From: Thalassobaculaceae bacterium
GTDB lineage: Bacteria; Pseudomonadota; Alphaproteobacteria; Thalassobaculales; Thalassobaculaceae
Reading direction: 5' to 3'
Assembly (NCBI GenBank): GCA_029212785.1
Contig: JARGOG010000001.1
Coordinates: 110,758-174,757 of the forward strand
DNA: 64,000 nt
Shown here: positions 1-9,963 of the stretch, in pieces
Layout: every line of letters starts with the position of its first letter
Numbering within the stretch: position 1 is the first letter of the stretch
Notes under the pieces: generated by a model
What the model saw: only the letters and a program-made list of their open reading frames with translations
What the model was told of the DNA's origin: nothing
Database searches by the model: none
Program-made: the position numbers and the translations under genes

Positions 1-1
1 T

Positions 2-97
2 AATCGGGGCGCGATCCGGTTCTGGGAGCGGATCGGGTTCTCCCGGCTTGCGGCGGCGGGCAGCGGGCGGACCGTCTGGCTCGGTCGGCATTTGTGA
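2..97 (+). CDS. C-terminal fragment of a GNAT-family N-acetyltransferase (5' end outside window)
   Basis: Open frame from the left edge reads NRGAIRFWERIGFSRLAAAGSGRTVWLGRHL*, matching the GNAT C-terminal N-x-G-A-x-x-F-W-E-x-x-G-F pattern. Confidence 0.6.
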   Translation, partial: NRGAIRFWERIGFSRLAAAGSGRTVWLGRHL

Positions 98-163
98 GTA
101 ATCTCGCATTTCCCCTGTAGGCACCCCGCTACAATCGCGTCGGTTGTGGAGGGGAGGGGTGCC

Positions 164-1390
164 ATGACGATCGATCATGAAGGTGTGGCACAGGCCGGGA
201 CTGACGACTGGGATCGCCTTCGGCCCGCCGGTTTGGCCAATGGAGCGGACGGAGCCCCCAACCCGGCGGGAGAGCGTCGTCACCTGGTCGGCGCCAGCCT
301 GACCTCGGCCGCCGGGTCGCTGCCGACCCATCTGCTGCCGGTGACCGTCACCGCTGTCGTCGCCGGAACCTCGGCATCGGCGGAATCGGTTGGCTGGATC
401 GCCTCGGCGCTGCTGCTCGGCCAATTGCTCTCCTCGACCGGATTGCCGCTGCTTGGGGTGACCGTGATCGGGCGGGTGCTGGCCGCCGCCATATCGGTGC
501 TGATGCTGATCGGTCTGGGCCTGTCCGGTCTCGGCGGAGCGGTGGCGTTGATCGGCGGGTGGTTCCTGGTCGGCCTGTGTTGCGGGTGCCTGATGTTCCT
601 CGGCACGGTGGCAGCGGCCCGCTTTGCCACACCGACCCTGGCCTTCACGCTTCGGCTCGGCGTGGTCCTTGTCCTCGCCGGCGCCTGCGCGGCGCTGGTG
701 CAGATTACCGACGCGGGCACCTCGTACAGCGGCTACCTGGTCTGGCTCGCGGTGCCCTTCGCCATTATTCTGGCCATCGGCAACATCCTGTATGCGCCCG
801 CCCCGCCATTGCCGGCGGCCAAGGTCGGAGAGACCGGAAGCCGGCTCGATGCGAAGATGGTGTCAGGCCTCGTCGCCGGCTACGTCACCTTCGTCGGGCA
901 GGTCGGTCTGGTCACCTATGTGCTGCTGTCGGCGGTCGATCGCGGGATTCAGCTGGAGAACGCGGCCTGGACCTTCGCCGCGGTCAAGGTCGGCTCGGGG
1001 GTCTGGCTGATTGCCGCCTCGCGGTTCGCCCGGCCGGGGTCGTCGGCCCTGCGGATGGCGTTTCTTGGCCTGCTGGTGGCCACCGGCGGCTACGGCATGT
1101 CGACGACCGGCGAGACGCTGTACCTGTTCGTGTTCCTGATCGTCTTCCAGATCGCCTTCAATTCGCTCTCGGCGCAGGTGCAGGGCAGCATCGCCGCGCT
1201 GGGGCCGCAGGCCACCGGTCGCTGGATTGCCTGCACGCTGCTGCTCGGCGCGGCATCGGGGCCGCCGCTCCATGGCTGGGCGATCGGCGCCGGGTTGGAG
1301 GCGGAGTTCGTCGCCTTTGCGGTGTCGTCGGCACTTCTGCCGGCGGTGTGGCGTTTGGTCTGCCGGATCGACCGTCCTCGACGGCCCTGA
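164..1390 (+). CDS. MFS-type multi-TM membrane transporter
   Basis: Hydrophobic multi-TM ORF; ATG at 164 preceded by a GGAGGGGAGGGG Shine-Dalgarno. Confidence 0.7.
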   Translation: MTIDHEGVAQAGTDDWDRLRPAGLANGADGAPNPAGERRHLVGASLTSAAGSLPTHLLPVTVTAVVAGTSASAESVGWIASALLLGQLLSSTGLPLLGVTVIGRVLAAAISVLMLIGLGLSGLGGAVALIGGWFLVGLCCGCLMFLGTVAAARFATPTLAFTLRLGVVLVLAGACAALVQITDAGTSYSGYLVWLAVPFAIILAIGNILYAPAPPLPAAKVGETGSRLDAKMVSGLVAGYVTFVGQVGLVTYVLLSAVDRGIQLENAAWTFAAVKVGSGVWLIAASRFARPGSSALRMAFLGLLVATGGYGMSTTGETLYLFVFLIVFQIAFNSLSAQVQGSIAALGPQATGRWIACTLLLGAASGPPLHGWAIGAGLEAEFVAFAVSSALLPAVWRLVCRIDRPRRP

Positions 1391-1457
1391 TCGGGCGCCG
1401 TTGCCGGAGTTTGGACAGTGTTGTATTCATTGACTTGTCCAATCCGCGAGGCACCCC

Positions 1458-2801
1458 ATGACAGTCGATCTCGAAGCCTGGATCCGCGAACGCCGGATCA
1501 CGGAGGTGGAGTGTCTTGTCTCCGATCTTTCCGGCATCGCCCGGGGCAAGATCCTTCCCGCTCAGAAGTTCCTCCGCGCCACCCGGGATCAGGGGCTGCG
1601 CCTACCGGAATCGATCTTCGGCCAGACCGTGACCGGCGAGTATATCGACGAGATCGATCTGGATCCGCGAGCCAGCGACGTCTTCCTGCGCCCCGTCGCT
1701 GAGACCATCCGCATGGTGCCCTGGTATGCCGAACCGACGGCCCAGGTGATCCACGACGCGCATTATTTCGACGGTTCGCCGGTCGATATCGCCGCCCGCC
1801 ACGTGCTGCGCCGGGTGTTGGATCTGTATGCCGAGAAGGGCTGGACGCCGATCGTCGCCCCGGAGCTTGAGTTCTTCCTGGTCAAGGTCAACGAAGATCC
1901 GGACTACCCGCTGGAGCCGCCGGTCGGGCGCTCCGGACGGCCGGAGACCGCGCGCCAGGCTTATGGAATCGACGCGGTGAACGAGTTCGACCCGCTGTTC
2001 GAGGACATCTACGACTACTGCGAGGCGCAGGAGATCGACGTCGACACCCTGATCCACGAGAGCGGGGCGGCGCAGATGGAGATCAACTTCAACCACGGCG
2101 AGGCGATGGCGCTCGCCGACCAGACCTTCCTGTTCAAGCGGACGGTCCGCCAGGCGGCACTCGACCACAAGATCTACGCCACCTTCATGGCCAAGCCCAT
2201 GCAGTACGAGCCGGGCAGCTCGATGCACATGCACATCTCGGTGGTGGACAGCGACTCCGGCCGCAACCTGTTCGCCGACAAGGATGGGGAGAATTCGGAC
2301 TTCTTCCTGAACTTCATCGGCGGTCTGCAGAAATATGTTCCGCCCTCGATGGCGCTGTTCGCACCCTATGTGAACTCCTACCGCCGACTGGTGCCGGATT
2401 CCGATGCGCCGGTGAACGTGCATTGGGGGGTCGACAACCGGACGACCGGATTCCGCGTGCCGGTCTCCCGGCCGGAGAGCCGGCGGGTCGAGAACCGGGT
2501 GCCGGGGGCCGACGCGAATCCCTATCTGGCCTTCGCCGCGTCGCTGGCCTGCGGCTATCTCGGTCTCGTGGAGGAGTTGGAGCCCTCGAAGCCGGTCGAT
2601 GGGAGTGCCTATAACCTGGCGGCAAATCTGCCGCGGCACCTGGAGGACGCGCTGCTGCGCCTCAACCGGTCGAAGCCGTTGCGCGGCATTCTCGGCCAAC
2701 GGTTCGTGAATGTTCTGACCCAGGTGAAGGAGCAGGAGTCGAAAGCCTACCTGCAGGTGATCAGCGCCTGGGAACGCGAGTTTCTGCTGCTGAACGTATA
2801 G
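1458..2801 (+). CDS. puuA: Glutamine synthetase family protein, probable gamma-glutamylputrescine synthetase (PuuA-like)
   Basis: SDLSGIARGKILP N-terminus, PELEFFLV, and NPYLAFAASLACGYLG; neighbours are polyamine genes. Confidence 0.75.
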   Translation: MTVDLEAWIRERRITEVECLVSDLSGIARGKILPAQKFLRATRDQGLRLPESIFGQTVTGEYIDEIDLDPRASDVFLRPVAETIRMVPWYAEPTAQVIHDAHYFDGSPVDIAARHVLRRVLDLYAEKGWTPIVAPELEFFLVKVNEDPDYPLEPPVGRSGRPETARQAYGIDAVNEFDPLFEDIYDYCEAQEIDVDTLIHESGAAQMEINFNHGEAMALADQTFLFKRTVRQAALDHKIYATFMAKPMQYEPGSSMHMHISVVDSDSGRNLFADKDGENSDFFLNFIGGLQKYVPPSMALFAPYVNSYRRLVPDSDAPVNVHWGVDNRTTGFRVPVSRPESRRVENRVPGADANPYLAFAASLACGYLGLVEELEPSKPVDGSAYNLAANLPRHLEDALLRLNRSKPLRGILGQRFVNVLTQVKEQESKAYLQVISAWEREFLLLNV

Positions 2802-2828
2802 GGAAGGGGGCGGCCCCGGCCGTCCCGG

Positions 2829-3023
2829 TCAGGCCGCGTTACGCGTATCCTGGGCTTCCAGTTCGGCAACCATCCGGGCGGTCTCGGCGGCGATCTCGCG
2901 GACCCGCTCAAGCGCATTGCCGTAGGCGCTGGCCAGACCGGCGTCGTGTGCCGCGGCGATCAGCGCGTCGATCGCCTTCGCGTTGGTGATGTCCAGCGGC
3001 TCCTGCATGCCCATATCCGTCAT
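2829..3023 (-). CDS. Small hypothetical protein (64 aa)
   Basis: ORF in the gap between two convincing genes; composition protein-like. Confidence 0.45.
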   Translation of the reverse strand: MTDMGMQEPLDITNAKAIDALIAAAHDAGLASAYGNALERVREIAAETARMVAELEAQDTRNAA

Positions 3024-3178
3024 AGCTGATCCCCGCGCTCCATCTGATTCGATGGACAGTGTGGCGGGTGCGACGTGAACAAACTGTTAACGCCACGCAT
3101 TGCCGTTCAGAAGACTGCCGTTTCCGTCCGCTCGGCGGTATAGTCGCGCTACCTTTCGGCTATCCTGGACACCACCCG

Positions 3179-4549
3179 ATGACCTCCGCCGCACACGCTA
3201 TCGACACCGCCCAGGTTCAACGCCTCGATGCCGCGCATCACTGGCACCCGTTCACCGACACCAAGGCCCTGAACGCCGAGGGATCGCGGGTCATCGTCAA
3301 GGCCGAGGGCAGCCTGCTGTGGGACTCCACCGGCAACGAGATCCTGGACGGCATGGCCGGGTTGTGGTGCGTCAATGTCGGCTATGGGCGTCGAGAGCTG
3401 GCGGATGCCGCGTCGCGGCAGATGATGGAGCTTCCGTACTACAACACGTTCTTCAAGACGACGAACGTCCCGGCGACCGACCTTGCCGCCAAGCTGGCGG
3501 CGCTTACGCCGGAAGGGCTGAACTACGCGTTCTTCGCCAATTCGGGTTCGGAGGCGAACGACACGATCGTGCGGATGGTACGCCATTTCTGGCAGCTGCG
3601 CGGCAAGCCCAACAAGAAGACGCTCATCAGCCGCGAATTCGCCTATCACGGCTCCACCATGATCGCGACCAGCCTCGGTGGCATGACCGCGATGCATAAG
3701 CAGGTCGATATGCCGCTGCCCGGCTTCAGTCATATCCGCCCGCCCTATTTCGTGCGCGACGGCGGCAACATGACCGAAGAGGAGTTCGGCAAGGCCGCCG
3801 CCCAGGCGCTGGAGGAGCGGATCCAGGAACTGGGCGCGGACACAGTCGCCGCCTTTATCGCCGAGCCGATTCAGGGTGCCGGTGGCGTCATCATTCCGCC
3901 GGCGAGCTACTTTCCCGAGATCCAGCGGATCTGCCGCAACCACGACATCCTGTTCATCGTCGACGAGGTCATCACCGGCTTCGGGCGCACCGGGAACTGG
4001 TTCGCCAGCGAGACCTTCGATCTGAAGCCGGACATGATGACCCTCGCAAAGGGCCTGTCGTCGGGCTACGCGCCGATCTCCGCCGTGATGGTGGGCGATC
4101 GGGTGGCCAAGACGCTGATCGAGGAGGGCGGCGAGTTCTATCACGGCTTCACCTATTCGGGGCATCCGGTGGCCTGTGCTGTCGCGCTCGAGAACCTGCG
4201 CATCATCGAGGAGGAGAAACTGGTCGAACGCGTCCGCACCGACACCGGCCCCTACCTCCAGGATGGGTTGCGCTCGCTTGCCGATCATCCGTTGGTCGGC
4301 GACGTGCGGGGCGTGGGCCTGATCGGCGCGGTCGAACTGGTCAAGGACAAGGACGGCCCGGTCTTCTTCGACCCCATCGGCCGGGTCGGAACCATCTGCC
4401 GCGACCATTGCTTCGCCAACAACCTGGTGATGCGCGCGGTGCGCGACGGCATGGTCTGCTCGCCGCCGCTGGTGATCACCCGCGGTGAGATCGACCGGCT
4501 GGTGGACACATTGAGGATCTGCCTCGACAAGACCCTCGCGGATCTCTGA
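3179..4549 (+). CDS. Class III PLP-dependent aminotransferase (putrescine/omega-amino acid:pyruvate type, SpuC-like)
   Basis: [51 protein letters not shown] motifs; start moved to internal ATG 3179. Confidence 0.85.
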   Translation: MTSAAHAIDTAQVQRLDAAHHWHPFTDTKALNAEGSRVIVKAEGSLLWDSTGNEILDGMAGLWCVNVGYGRRELADAASRQMMELPYYNTFFKTTNVPATDLAAKLAALTPEGLNYAFFANSGSEANDTIVRMVRHFWQLRGKPNKKTLISREFAYHGSTMIATSLGGMTAMHKQVDMPLPGFSHIRPPYFVRDGGNMTEEEFGKAAAQALEERIQELGADTVAAFIAEPIQGAGGVIIPPASYFPEIQRICRNHDILFIVDEVITGFGRTGNWFASETFDLKPDMMTLAKGLSSGYAPISAVMVGDRVAKTLIEEGGEFYHGFTYSGHPVACAVALENLRIIEEEKLVERVRTDTGPYLQDGLRSLADHPLVGDVRGVGLIGAVELVKDKDGPVFFDPIGRVGTICRDHCFANNLVMRAVRDGMVCSPPLVITRGEIDRLVDTLRICLDKTLADL

Positions 4550-4657
4550 TCCGAGAGGGGTAGGCGTTTGATTCTGCGGGATTTGGCGACAATGCAATTT
4601 GGACTTGCTTAAAATTCTCTTAATACTCATAGTTAATGGGGAGAGGGATTTACAAGT

Positions 4658-5059
4658 ATGGCCATTGGTTCGACATCTTCGAATGTATCGCTGACTGACC
4701 TGCGGCAGGGCGCTGGCGGGGTGCCGTTCGGTGCGCGAGGATCGATCTCACTTGGCAGCGGTCTGCGCTCCGGTGCTGTCCTGCTGGATGCCGTCGATCG
4801 GGTGGCCAACGAACTCAAGGAAGCGCGCGCGGCGGCGGCCGAGGCGGCACGTGAAGCCGCACGGGCAGAGGCCCGCCTGCAGTCCCTGGAGCAGGGGTCC
4901 ACGCGATCAGACGGTGAAACGCAGGATCAGGCGGCCGTCAATACATCGCGATACGGTCTGAACGACGACGATGCCGAGCGGTCGATCAACGCCGCCCAGG
5001 CAGCCGGCGCCTCCGGTGAAAGTGCCGGACCCGGATCGTTCATCAATCTCGCGGTCTAG
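4658..5059 (+). CDS. Hypothetical protein with Ala-rich helical segment (133 aa)
   Basis: ORF preceded by an AT-rich stretch; ELKEARAAAAEAAREAARAEARLQSLEQ likely coiled coil. Confidence 0.55.
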   Translation: MAIGSTSSNVSLTDLRQGAGGVPFGARGSISLGSGLRSGAVLLDAVDRVANELKEARAAAAEAAREAARAEARLQSLEQGSTRSDGETQDQAAVNTSRYGLNDDDAERSINAAQAAGASGESAGPGSFINLAV

Positions 5060-5081
5060 CATCGGGCCGTCAAAATCCGGC

Positions 5082-5567
5082 TTACTCCGGTAGATCGAGC
5101 CCGTTCTGTTCCGCCTTTTCCAGAAATTCCAGCACTTTCGCCCGCTTTGTGTCGAGTAGAGACTGCGTTGCCGGCAGCTCTTTGATCCACATCCGGATCC
5201 GGTCGAGCACTTTATCCAGGCCTTCATCCTTGAGGACATAGTCGTCGGCACCGGCCTGGAAACTGGCGAGCAATGTTGCCGGCTTACGGCCGCTGGTGGC
5301 GACGATGATTGGGGTGGTCCGGGTGATCTTATGGCGCACCTGAGAAATGAAGCGGTTGCCGCCCTCCCGATGAAACACGCCTGGACGGGTGAATACGCCG
5401 AGATCGACCACGCACAGATCGATCCGCGATCGCTGCATGATGTTGATCGCGTCCGAGGCATCGGTGAAGTTCGTCACAGTCCCAAGGACGCCATCGACTG
5501 CCGCGCGGAACAGCATCGTCTGTATCATGTCGTCTTCAAGCAGCAGGATCTGACGTTCAATCGGCAT
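5082..5567 (-). CDS. Response regulator receiver-domain protein
   Basis: LLEDDMIQTMLFR, VVDLGVF, ADDYVLKDE receiver motifs; start ATG 5567 overlaps the upstream kinase. Confidence 0.8.
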   Translation of the reverse strand: MPIERQILLLEDDMIQTMLFRAAVDGVLGTVTNFTDASDAINIMQRSRIDLCVVDLGVFTRPGVFHREGGNRFISQVRHKITRTTPIIVATSGRKPATLLASFQAGADDYVLKDEGLDKVLDRIRMWIKELPATQSLLDTKRAKVLEFLEKAEQNGLDLPE

Positions 5568-7725
5568 TAGGCTCGGGCCGGCTGTGGGACGGTGACTGTA
5601 GCTCGGAAACCTTGGCGAGAGCGTGGCTGACCAAAGCGGAGATTTCCGCGGTATCGGCGTCCACGAGAGTTCCCCCACCGCGGATCGTTTCCTGATACGC
5701 GCGGCTTAGGGAACTGAGCTTCAGCAGCCCGATGTTCCCGGCGATCGACACCAGTTTGTGCAAGGCCTGTCGTTTATCTTCCAGGCTGACCGTTGGGGCG
5801 GCGATTTGCGCGCCAAGGGATTCGATCTCCTCCCCCGCATGATGCAGGACCATCTGCAGGGTATCCTGCGGCACCAGTTTGGCCAGGGCGGCATAGCGTT
5901 CTTCGCTGAACGGCGGCGTGTCATGGTCCACCGTCGGCGGCGCCGGATGGCTCGACTCCGCCCCGTCGGGAGAAATTGCCCGCAGGACGCCGACGCGTTC
6001 CAGAGCGGCGTAGAATGCCGAACGGTCGATTGGTTTCGTGAGATACCCGTTCATGCCCGCGTCCAGGCAGGCGATCATGTCGGCCCGGGACGCATAGGCG
6101 GTCAGCGCTATGATCGGGACCGACCGGGCTGGCTCGTCGGTGGACGGCCCGCGCACGGTGCGCGTCGCTTCCAGCCCGTCCATGACCGGCATCTCGATAT
6201 CCATGAGGACCGCATCGAACCGGCTTTCGCGGACGGCCTGGACGGCTTCCGCCCCCGTGGCCGCCGTGGCGGTCGCGCAGCCGACCTGTTCCAGGAAGGA
6301 GCAGGCGATCTCGGCGTTTATCTGAACGTCGTCCACGACGAGAACCCGCACCCCGTCGCGGGCGGCGGCATAGGAAACGTCCGGCCCCGGCGCCGGCGAT
6401 GGCGCGGCGGGCGGGCCGTGGGTCGTGGTCGGGATATCCAGCGTCACCGTCGTGCCGACGCCGCGCGTCGAGGTCACGGAGACCGATCCGCCCATGGCCT
6501 GGGTGGCGGCTTGGACAATGGCCATGCCGAGACCGCTGCCCGGGATTGCCGTCGCGCCGAGACGCTCGAAGGGCTCGAAGATCTGATCCGGGCTGTCGCT
6601 GCCGATGCCGATACCGGAGTCGGCCACGGTGATGCGCAGCGCCTCGCCATTCTCGGTGGTCGATATCGTCGCGGCGATTACGACATGGCCGTGCTCGGTG
6701 AATTTGACGGCGTTGGACAGAACGTTGATGAGCGAGCGGCGCAGTCGGGAAATGTCCGTCTCGATGACGACCGCCGGAATACCGGGTTTGGCGATACGGA
6801 GGTCGAGATCCTTGCGCTCCGCTTCCGAACGAATGTCGGCCAACGCGTCGTCGATGATTCCTGGCAGCGAACCGCGCTCGGTTACGGTCTCGACCGGGCC
6901 GGCCTGATACTGGGAGATGTGCAGGATATCGTCGATCAGACGCAGAAGGGATTTCGCCGAGGTGCTCAGCCGGCTCACCCGGTCCGCCTGTTTTCCGTCG
7001 GGCGTGTCGTCACGCAGCAGTTGGGCGTAGCCCAGGATCGCATTCAGCGGCGTGCGGACTTCGTGACTCATCATCGCGATGAACCGGTTGCGCACCGCGA
7101 GCGCCTCGCGCGCCGCCGCCTCGCTCTCCTTGAGCGACGTCACCAGCCGACGGCGATGCATTTCGACGGAGATGAGCAGGCCGAGGATCGCCACGCCGGC
7201 AACGTTGGTCAGGACGACGATCGGGCTGAAGGTGCTCAGAATACGCCAGACGAGATCGGGATCCGGGATCAGAAGCACGGGCGGCAGGGTGAAAAGGGAA
7301 CTGACCGCCGCATAGACCAGGAGCGGAAGGAAGACACGCTCGAATCGATGGCGCTGAATAATGGACCAGGCGACCACGCTGCATCCCGTGACTATCACGA
7401 TGCCTATGAGCCCCGGGACCATGCCGATCCCGCCGATCCAGATTCGCATGAGGAGCGGCGGAAGCGCGGCCACCAGTGCCGTGACCGGCCCACCGAGAAT
7501 GCCGGATAGCAGGAGCGGGCCGCCGCGGGTGTCGAAGAAGACGCCCGGGGCGAACTCGATCGGGATCAGCATGACAAGGGCCGATGCCCCTCCGAGCCCC
7601 AGGCCCAAAATCAACGATCTGGCGAATGGGCTGATGCCGTCGCCGATACGCGGGGTGGCCGTGTAAACGAGCGCCGCAAGGGCAAGAAGCCCGATATTGT
7701 TGATCAGCGGCAGAACGATTTCCAT
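5557..7725 (-). CDS. Membrane hybrid histidine kinase (5TM-LYT-like sensor, HisKA, HATPase, REC, Hpt-like)
   Basis: MMSHEVRTPLNAILGYAQLL H-box, GSGLGMAIVQ G2 box, VLVVDDVQIN..VLMDIEMPVMDG receiver. Confidence 0.85.
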   Translation of the reverse strand: MEIVLPLINNIGLLALAALVYTATPRIGDGISPFARSLILGLGLGGASALVMLIPIEFAPGVFFDTRGGPLLLSGILGGPVTALVAALPPLLMRIWIGGIGMVPGLIGIVIVTGCSVVAWSIIQRHRFERVFLPLLVYAAVSSLFTLPPVLLIPDPDLVWRILSTFSPIVVLTNVAGVAILGLLISVEMHRRRLVTSLKESEAAAREALAVRNRFIAMMSHEVRTPLNAILGYAQLLRDDTPDGKQADRVSRLSTSAKSLLRLIDDILHISQYQAGPVETVTERGSLPGIIDDALADIRSEAERKDLDLRIAKPGIPAVVIETDISRLRRSLINVLSNAVKFTEHGHVVIAATISTTENGEALRITVADSGIGIGSDSPDQIFEPFERLGATAIPGSGLGMAIVQAATQAMGGSVSVTSTRGVGTTVTLDIPTTTHGPPAAPSPAPGPDVSYAAARDGVRVLVVDDVQINAEIACSFLEQVGCATATAATGAEAVQAVRESRFDAVLMDIEMPVMDGLEATRTVRGPSTDEPARSVPIIALTAYASRADMIACLDAGMNGYLTKPIDRSAFYAALERVGVLRAISPDGAESSHPAPPTVDHDTPPFSEERYAALAKLVPQDTLQMVLHHAGEEIESLGAQIAAPTVSLEDKRQALHKLVSIAGNIGLLKLSSLSRAYQETIRGGGTLVDADTAEISALVSHALAKVSELQSPSHSRPEPNAD

Positions 7726-7928
7726 GCAAGAGTCCTCAAGCGCGCCCGTGCGTCGATGTTCACTATCGCCCAGATGGGTAAAAAGATAACGAAAATCGAG
7801 ATAAAATCGCAAACCAGCCGTCAGTTGCGAATGCCGTTCAGCGCCATTGACACTCTAAAGCCCACGCCGTTGAATCCCCTACAATGTTTTGCACCCGCGA
7901 AGGTGCCGTCTCAGGACTGGAGGTTCCG

Positions 7929-9017
7929 ATGACCAAGCGCATATCGACCCAGCGTACTTTTTCCGGCGTCTCCCGCCGGTCGTTCCTCGCCGGGACCGGT
8001 GCGGTTGCGGCTGGTCTGACATTCTCCGGCAAAGGTTTCGCTGCCGAGGAGAAGGTTCTCAACTTCTACAACTGGGATACCTATATCGGCGAGACGACCC
8101 TCGACGATTTCGAGGGCGAGACCGGCGTCAAGGTCAACATGGACCTGTTCGCCGACAACGACGAGTTGTTCGCCAAGCTGAAAGCCGGCAACCCGGGCTA
8201 TGACGTCATCGTGCCGACCAACGATTATGTCGAGCGCATGATCGCCGCCGATATGCTGGTAAAGCTCGACCACGCGAAGATCGCGAACATCAAGAACGTC
8301 GACCCGTCCTTCCTGAACCCGGCCTTCGATCCGGGCCGAGTGTATTCGCTGCCCTATATGTGGGGCTCGATCGGTATCGGCTATCGCAAGAGCCGGGTGA
8401 AGAGCGTGCCGGACAGCTGGAAAGTGCTGTACGACAGCGATGAATACGCCGGCAAGATCGCGCTGTTGGCCGCACCCAGCACGGTGCTGCAGATCGGCTG
8501 CAAGTATCTGGGCCATCCGTTGAACGAGAGCGACCCGGCGGTGCTCGAGAAGGTCGCCGACATGCTCATCAAGCAGAAGCCGAACATCAAGGTCTTCGCC
8601 GAGGACAACGGTCAGGACCTGCTGCTGTCCGGCGAGGTCGACCTGACCATGGAATGGAACGGCGATATCCTGCAGGTGATGGCCGAGGATGACGACATCT
8701 CCTACGCCGTGCCGAAGGAGGGAGGGCTGCTCTGGGAGGACACGCTCTGCATCCCCACCGGGGCGCCGCATCCCGAGAACGCCCACGCCTTCATCAACTA
8801 CATCTTGGACGCCAAGGCCGGCGCGGCGATCGCCGACTTCATCCAGTACGCGACGCCGAACGCGGCGGCCAAGGCGCTGATGTCGGACGAGTACAGGAAT
8901 AATCCGGCGATCTTCCCGACCGACGACGTGATCAAGAATTCCGAGACCGCGATCTACCAGGGCACCGACTACACCCAGCTTGTCGATCGGCTCTGGACCA
9001 AGATCGGCGCCGCCTGA
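7929..9017 (+). CDS. potF: Spermidine/putrescine ABC transporter substrate-binding protein
   Basis: Tat-like SRRSFLAG signal, LNFYNWDTYIGETTLDDFEGETGVKVN, PotD/F-like. Confidence 0.88.
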   Translation: MTKRISTQRTFSGVSRRSFLAGTGAVAAGLTFSGKGFAAEEKVLNFYNWDTYIGETTLDDFEGETGVKVNMDLFADNDELFAKLKAGNPGYDVIVPTNDYVERMIAADMLVKLDHAKIANIKNVDPSFLNPAFDPGRVYSLPYMWGSIGIGYRKSRVKSVPDSWKVLYDSDEYAGKIALLAAPSTVLQIGCKYLGHPLNESDPAVLEKVADMLIKQKPNIKVFAEDNGQDLLLSGEVDLTMEWNGDILQVMAEDDDISYAVPKEGGLLWEDTLCIPTGAPHPENAHAFINYILDAKAGAAIADFIQYATPNAAAKALMSDEYRNNPAIFPTDDVIKNSETAIYQGTDYTQLVDRLWTKIGAA

Positions 9018-9051
9018 CCGGCGCATCTGCAACGACAGCGCGGGGGGTGCT

Positions 9052-9963
9052 GTGGAGGACTGGCGGCGGGGCCGATCCGCATTCTGGCTGATCGGCCTTG
9101 GGCCGACCGTCTGGCTTGTCCTGTTCTTCCTGCTGCCGCTCACCATCGTGTGGCTGTACAGCTTCGCCGAGCTGCGCGGCGTGGTCGATATGGAGGTGAC
9201 GGGCACGCTGTCCAATTACGCCCGCGCCCTTGATCCGCTCTATCTCGAGGTCTTCGGCAAGTCGCTGGTCTTCGCCGGCATCACCACGGGCGTGTCGCTG
9301 GTGGTGGGGTTTCCGGTGGCGCTGGCGATCGTCTTCGCCACGCCGCGCTGGCGCCCGGTCCTGTTGCTGCTGGTGATCCTGCCGTTCTGGACCAATCTGC
9401 TGATCCGCACCTATGCGCTGATCGCGGTACTGCGGGTGCGCGGCTTCGCCAACTTCACGTTGGAATGGTTCTGGGAGCAGTCGACCACGCTGCTCTCGCT
9501 GCTCGGGCTTGGCTCCTATCAGCTCCTGGGGGAGCGGTTCGAGCCGCTTGAGCTGCTGTACAACAACACCGCCGTGATCATCGGCCTGGTCTATGTCCAC
9601 CTGCCGTTCATGGTGCTGCCGCTCTATGCCGCCTTGGAAAAGCTCGACCGCTCGCTGATCGAGGCGGCGCTCGATCTCGGTGCCTCCCAGTGGCGGGCCT
9701 TCCTGACCGTGGTGGTGCCGCTGTCGATGCCCGGCATCATCTCCGGCGCGATCCTGGTGTTCATTCCGGCGCTCGGCTCGTTCCTGACGCCGGACCTGCT
9801 CGGCGGTACCGACAGCCAGATGATCGCCAACGTGATCGAGCGCCAGTTCAAGAGCGCCAATGACTGGCCGTTCGGGGCGGCGCTGTCGTTCCTGCTGATG
9901 TATCTGACCTTCGCGGCCCTGGCGCTCCGCGCCGTGTTCGCCCGCAACGCCGGGGGACTGTGA
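9052..9963 (+). CDS. potH: Polyamine ABC transporter permease
   Basis: Binding-protein-dependent permease; EAALDLGASQWRAFLTVVVPLSMPGI EAA loop; GTG start at 9052 proposed. Confidence 0.85.
   Translation: MEDWRRGRSAFWLIGLGPTVWLVLFFLLPLTIVWLYSFAELRGVVDMEVTGTLSNYARALDPLYLEVFGKSLVFAGITTGVSLVVGFPVALAIVFATPRWRPVLLLLVILPFWTNLLIRTYALIAVLRVRGFANFTLEWFWEQSTTLLSLLGLGSYQLLGERFEPLELLYNNTAVIIGLVYVHLPFMVLPLYAALEKLDRSLIEAALDLGASQWRAFLTVVVPLSMPGIISGAILVFIPALGSFLTPDLLGGTDSQMIANVIERQFKSANDWPFGAALSFLLMYLTFAALALRAVFARNAGGL

Noticed and set aside
3149-4630. 493-aa minus-strand ORF opposite the aminotransferase
   Set aside because: Fully antisense to a gene with clear motifs; Arg/His/Gly/Asp-rich composition is typical of shadow ORFs in high-GC DNA.
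5758-7509. 583-aa plus-strand ORF opposite the hybrid kinase
   Set aside because: Shadow ORF with low-complexity RR/GG/DD composition; the kinase on the other strand is unambiguous.
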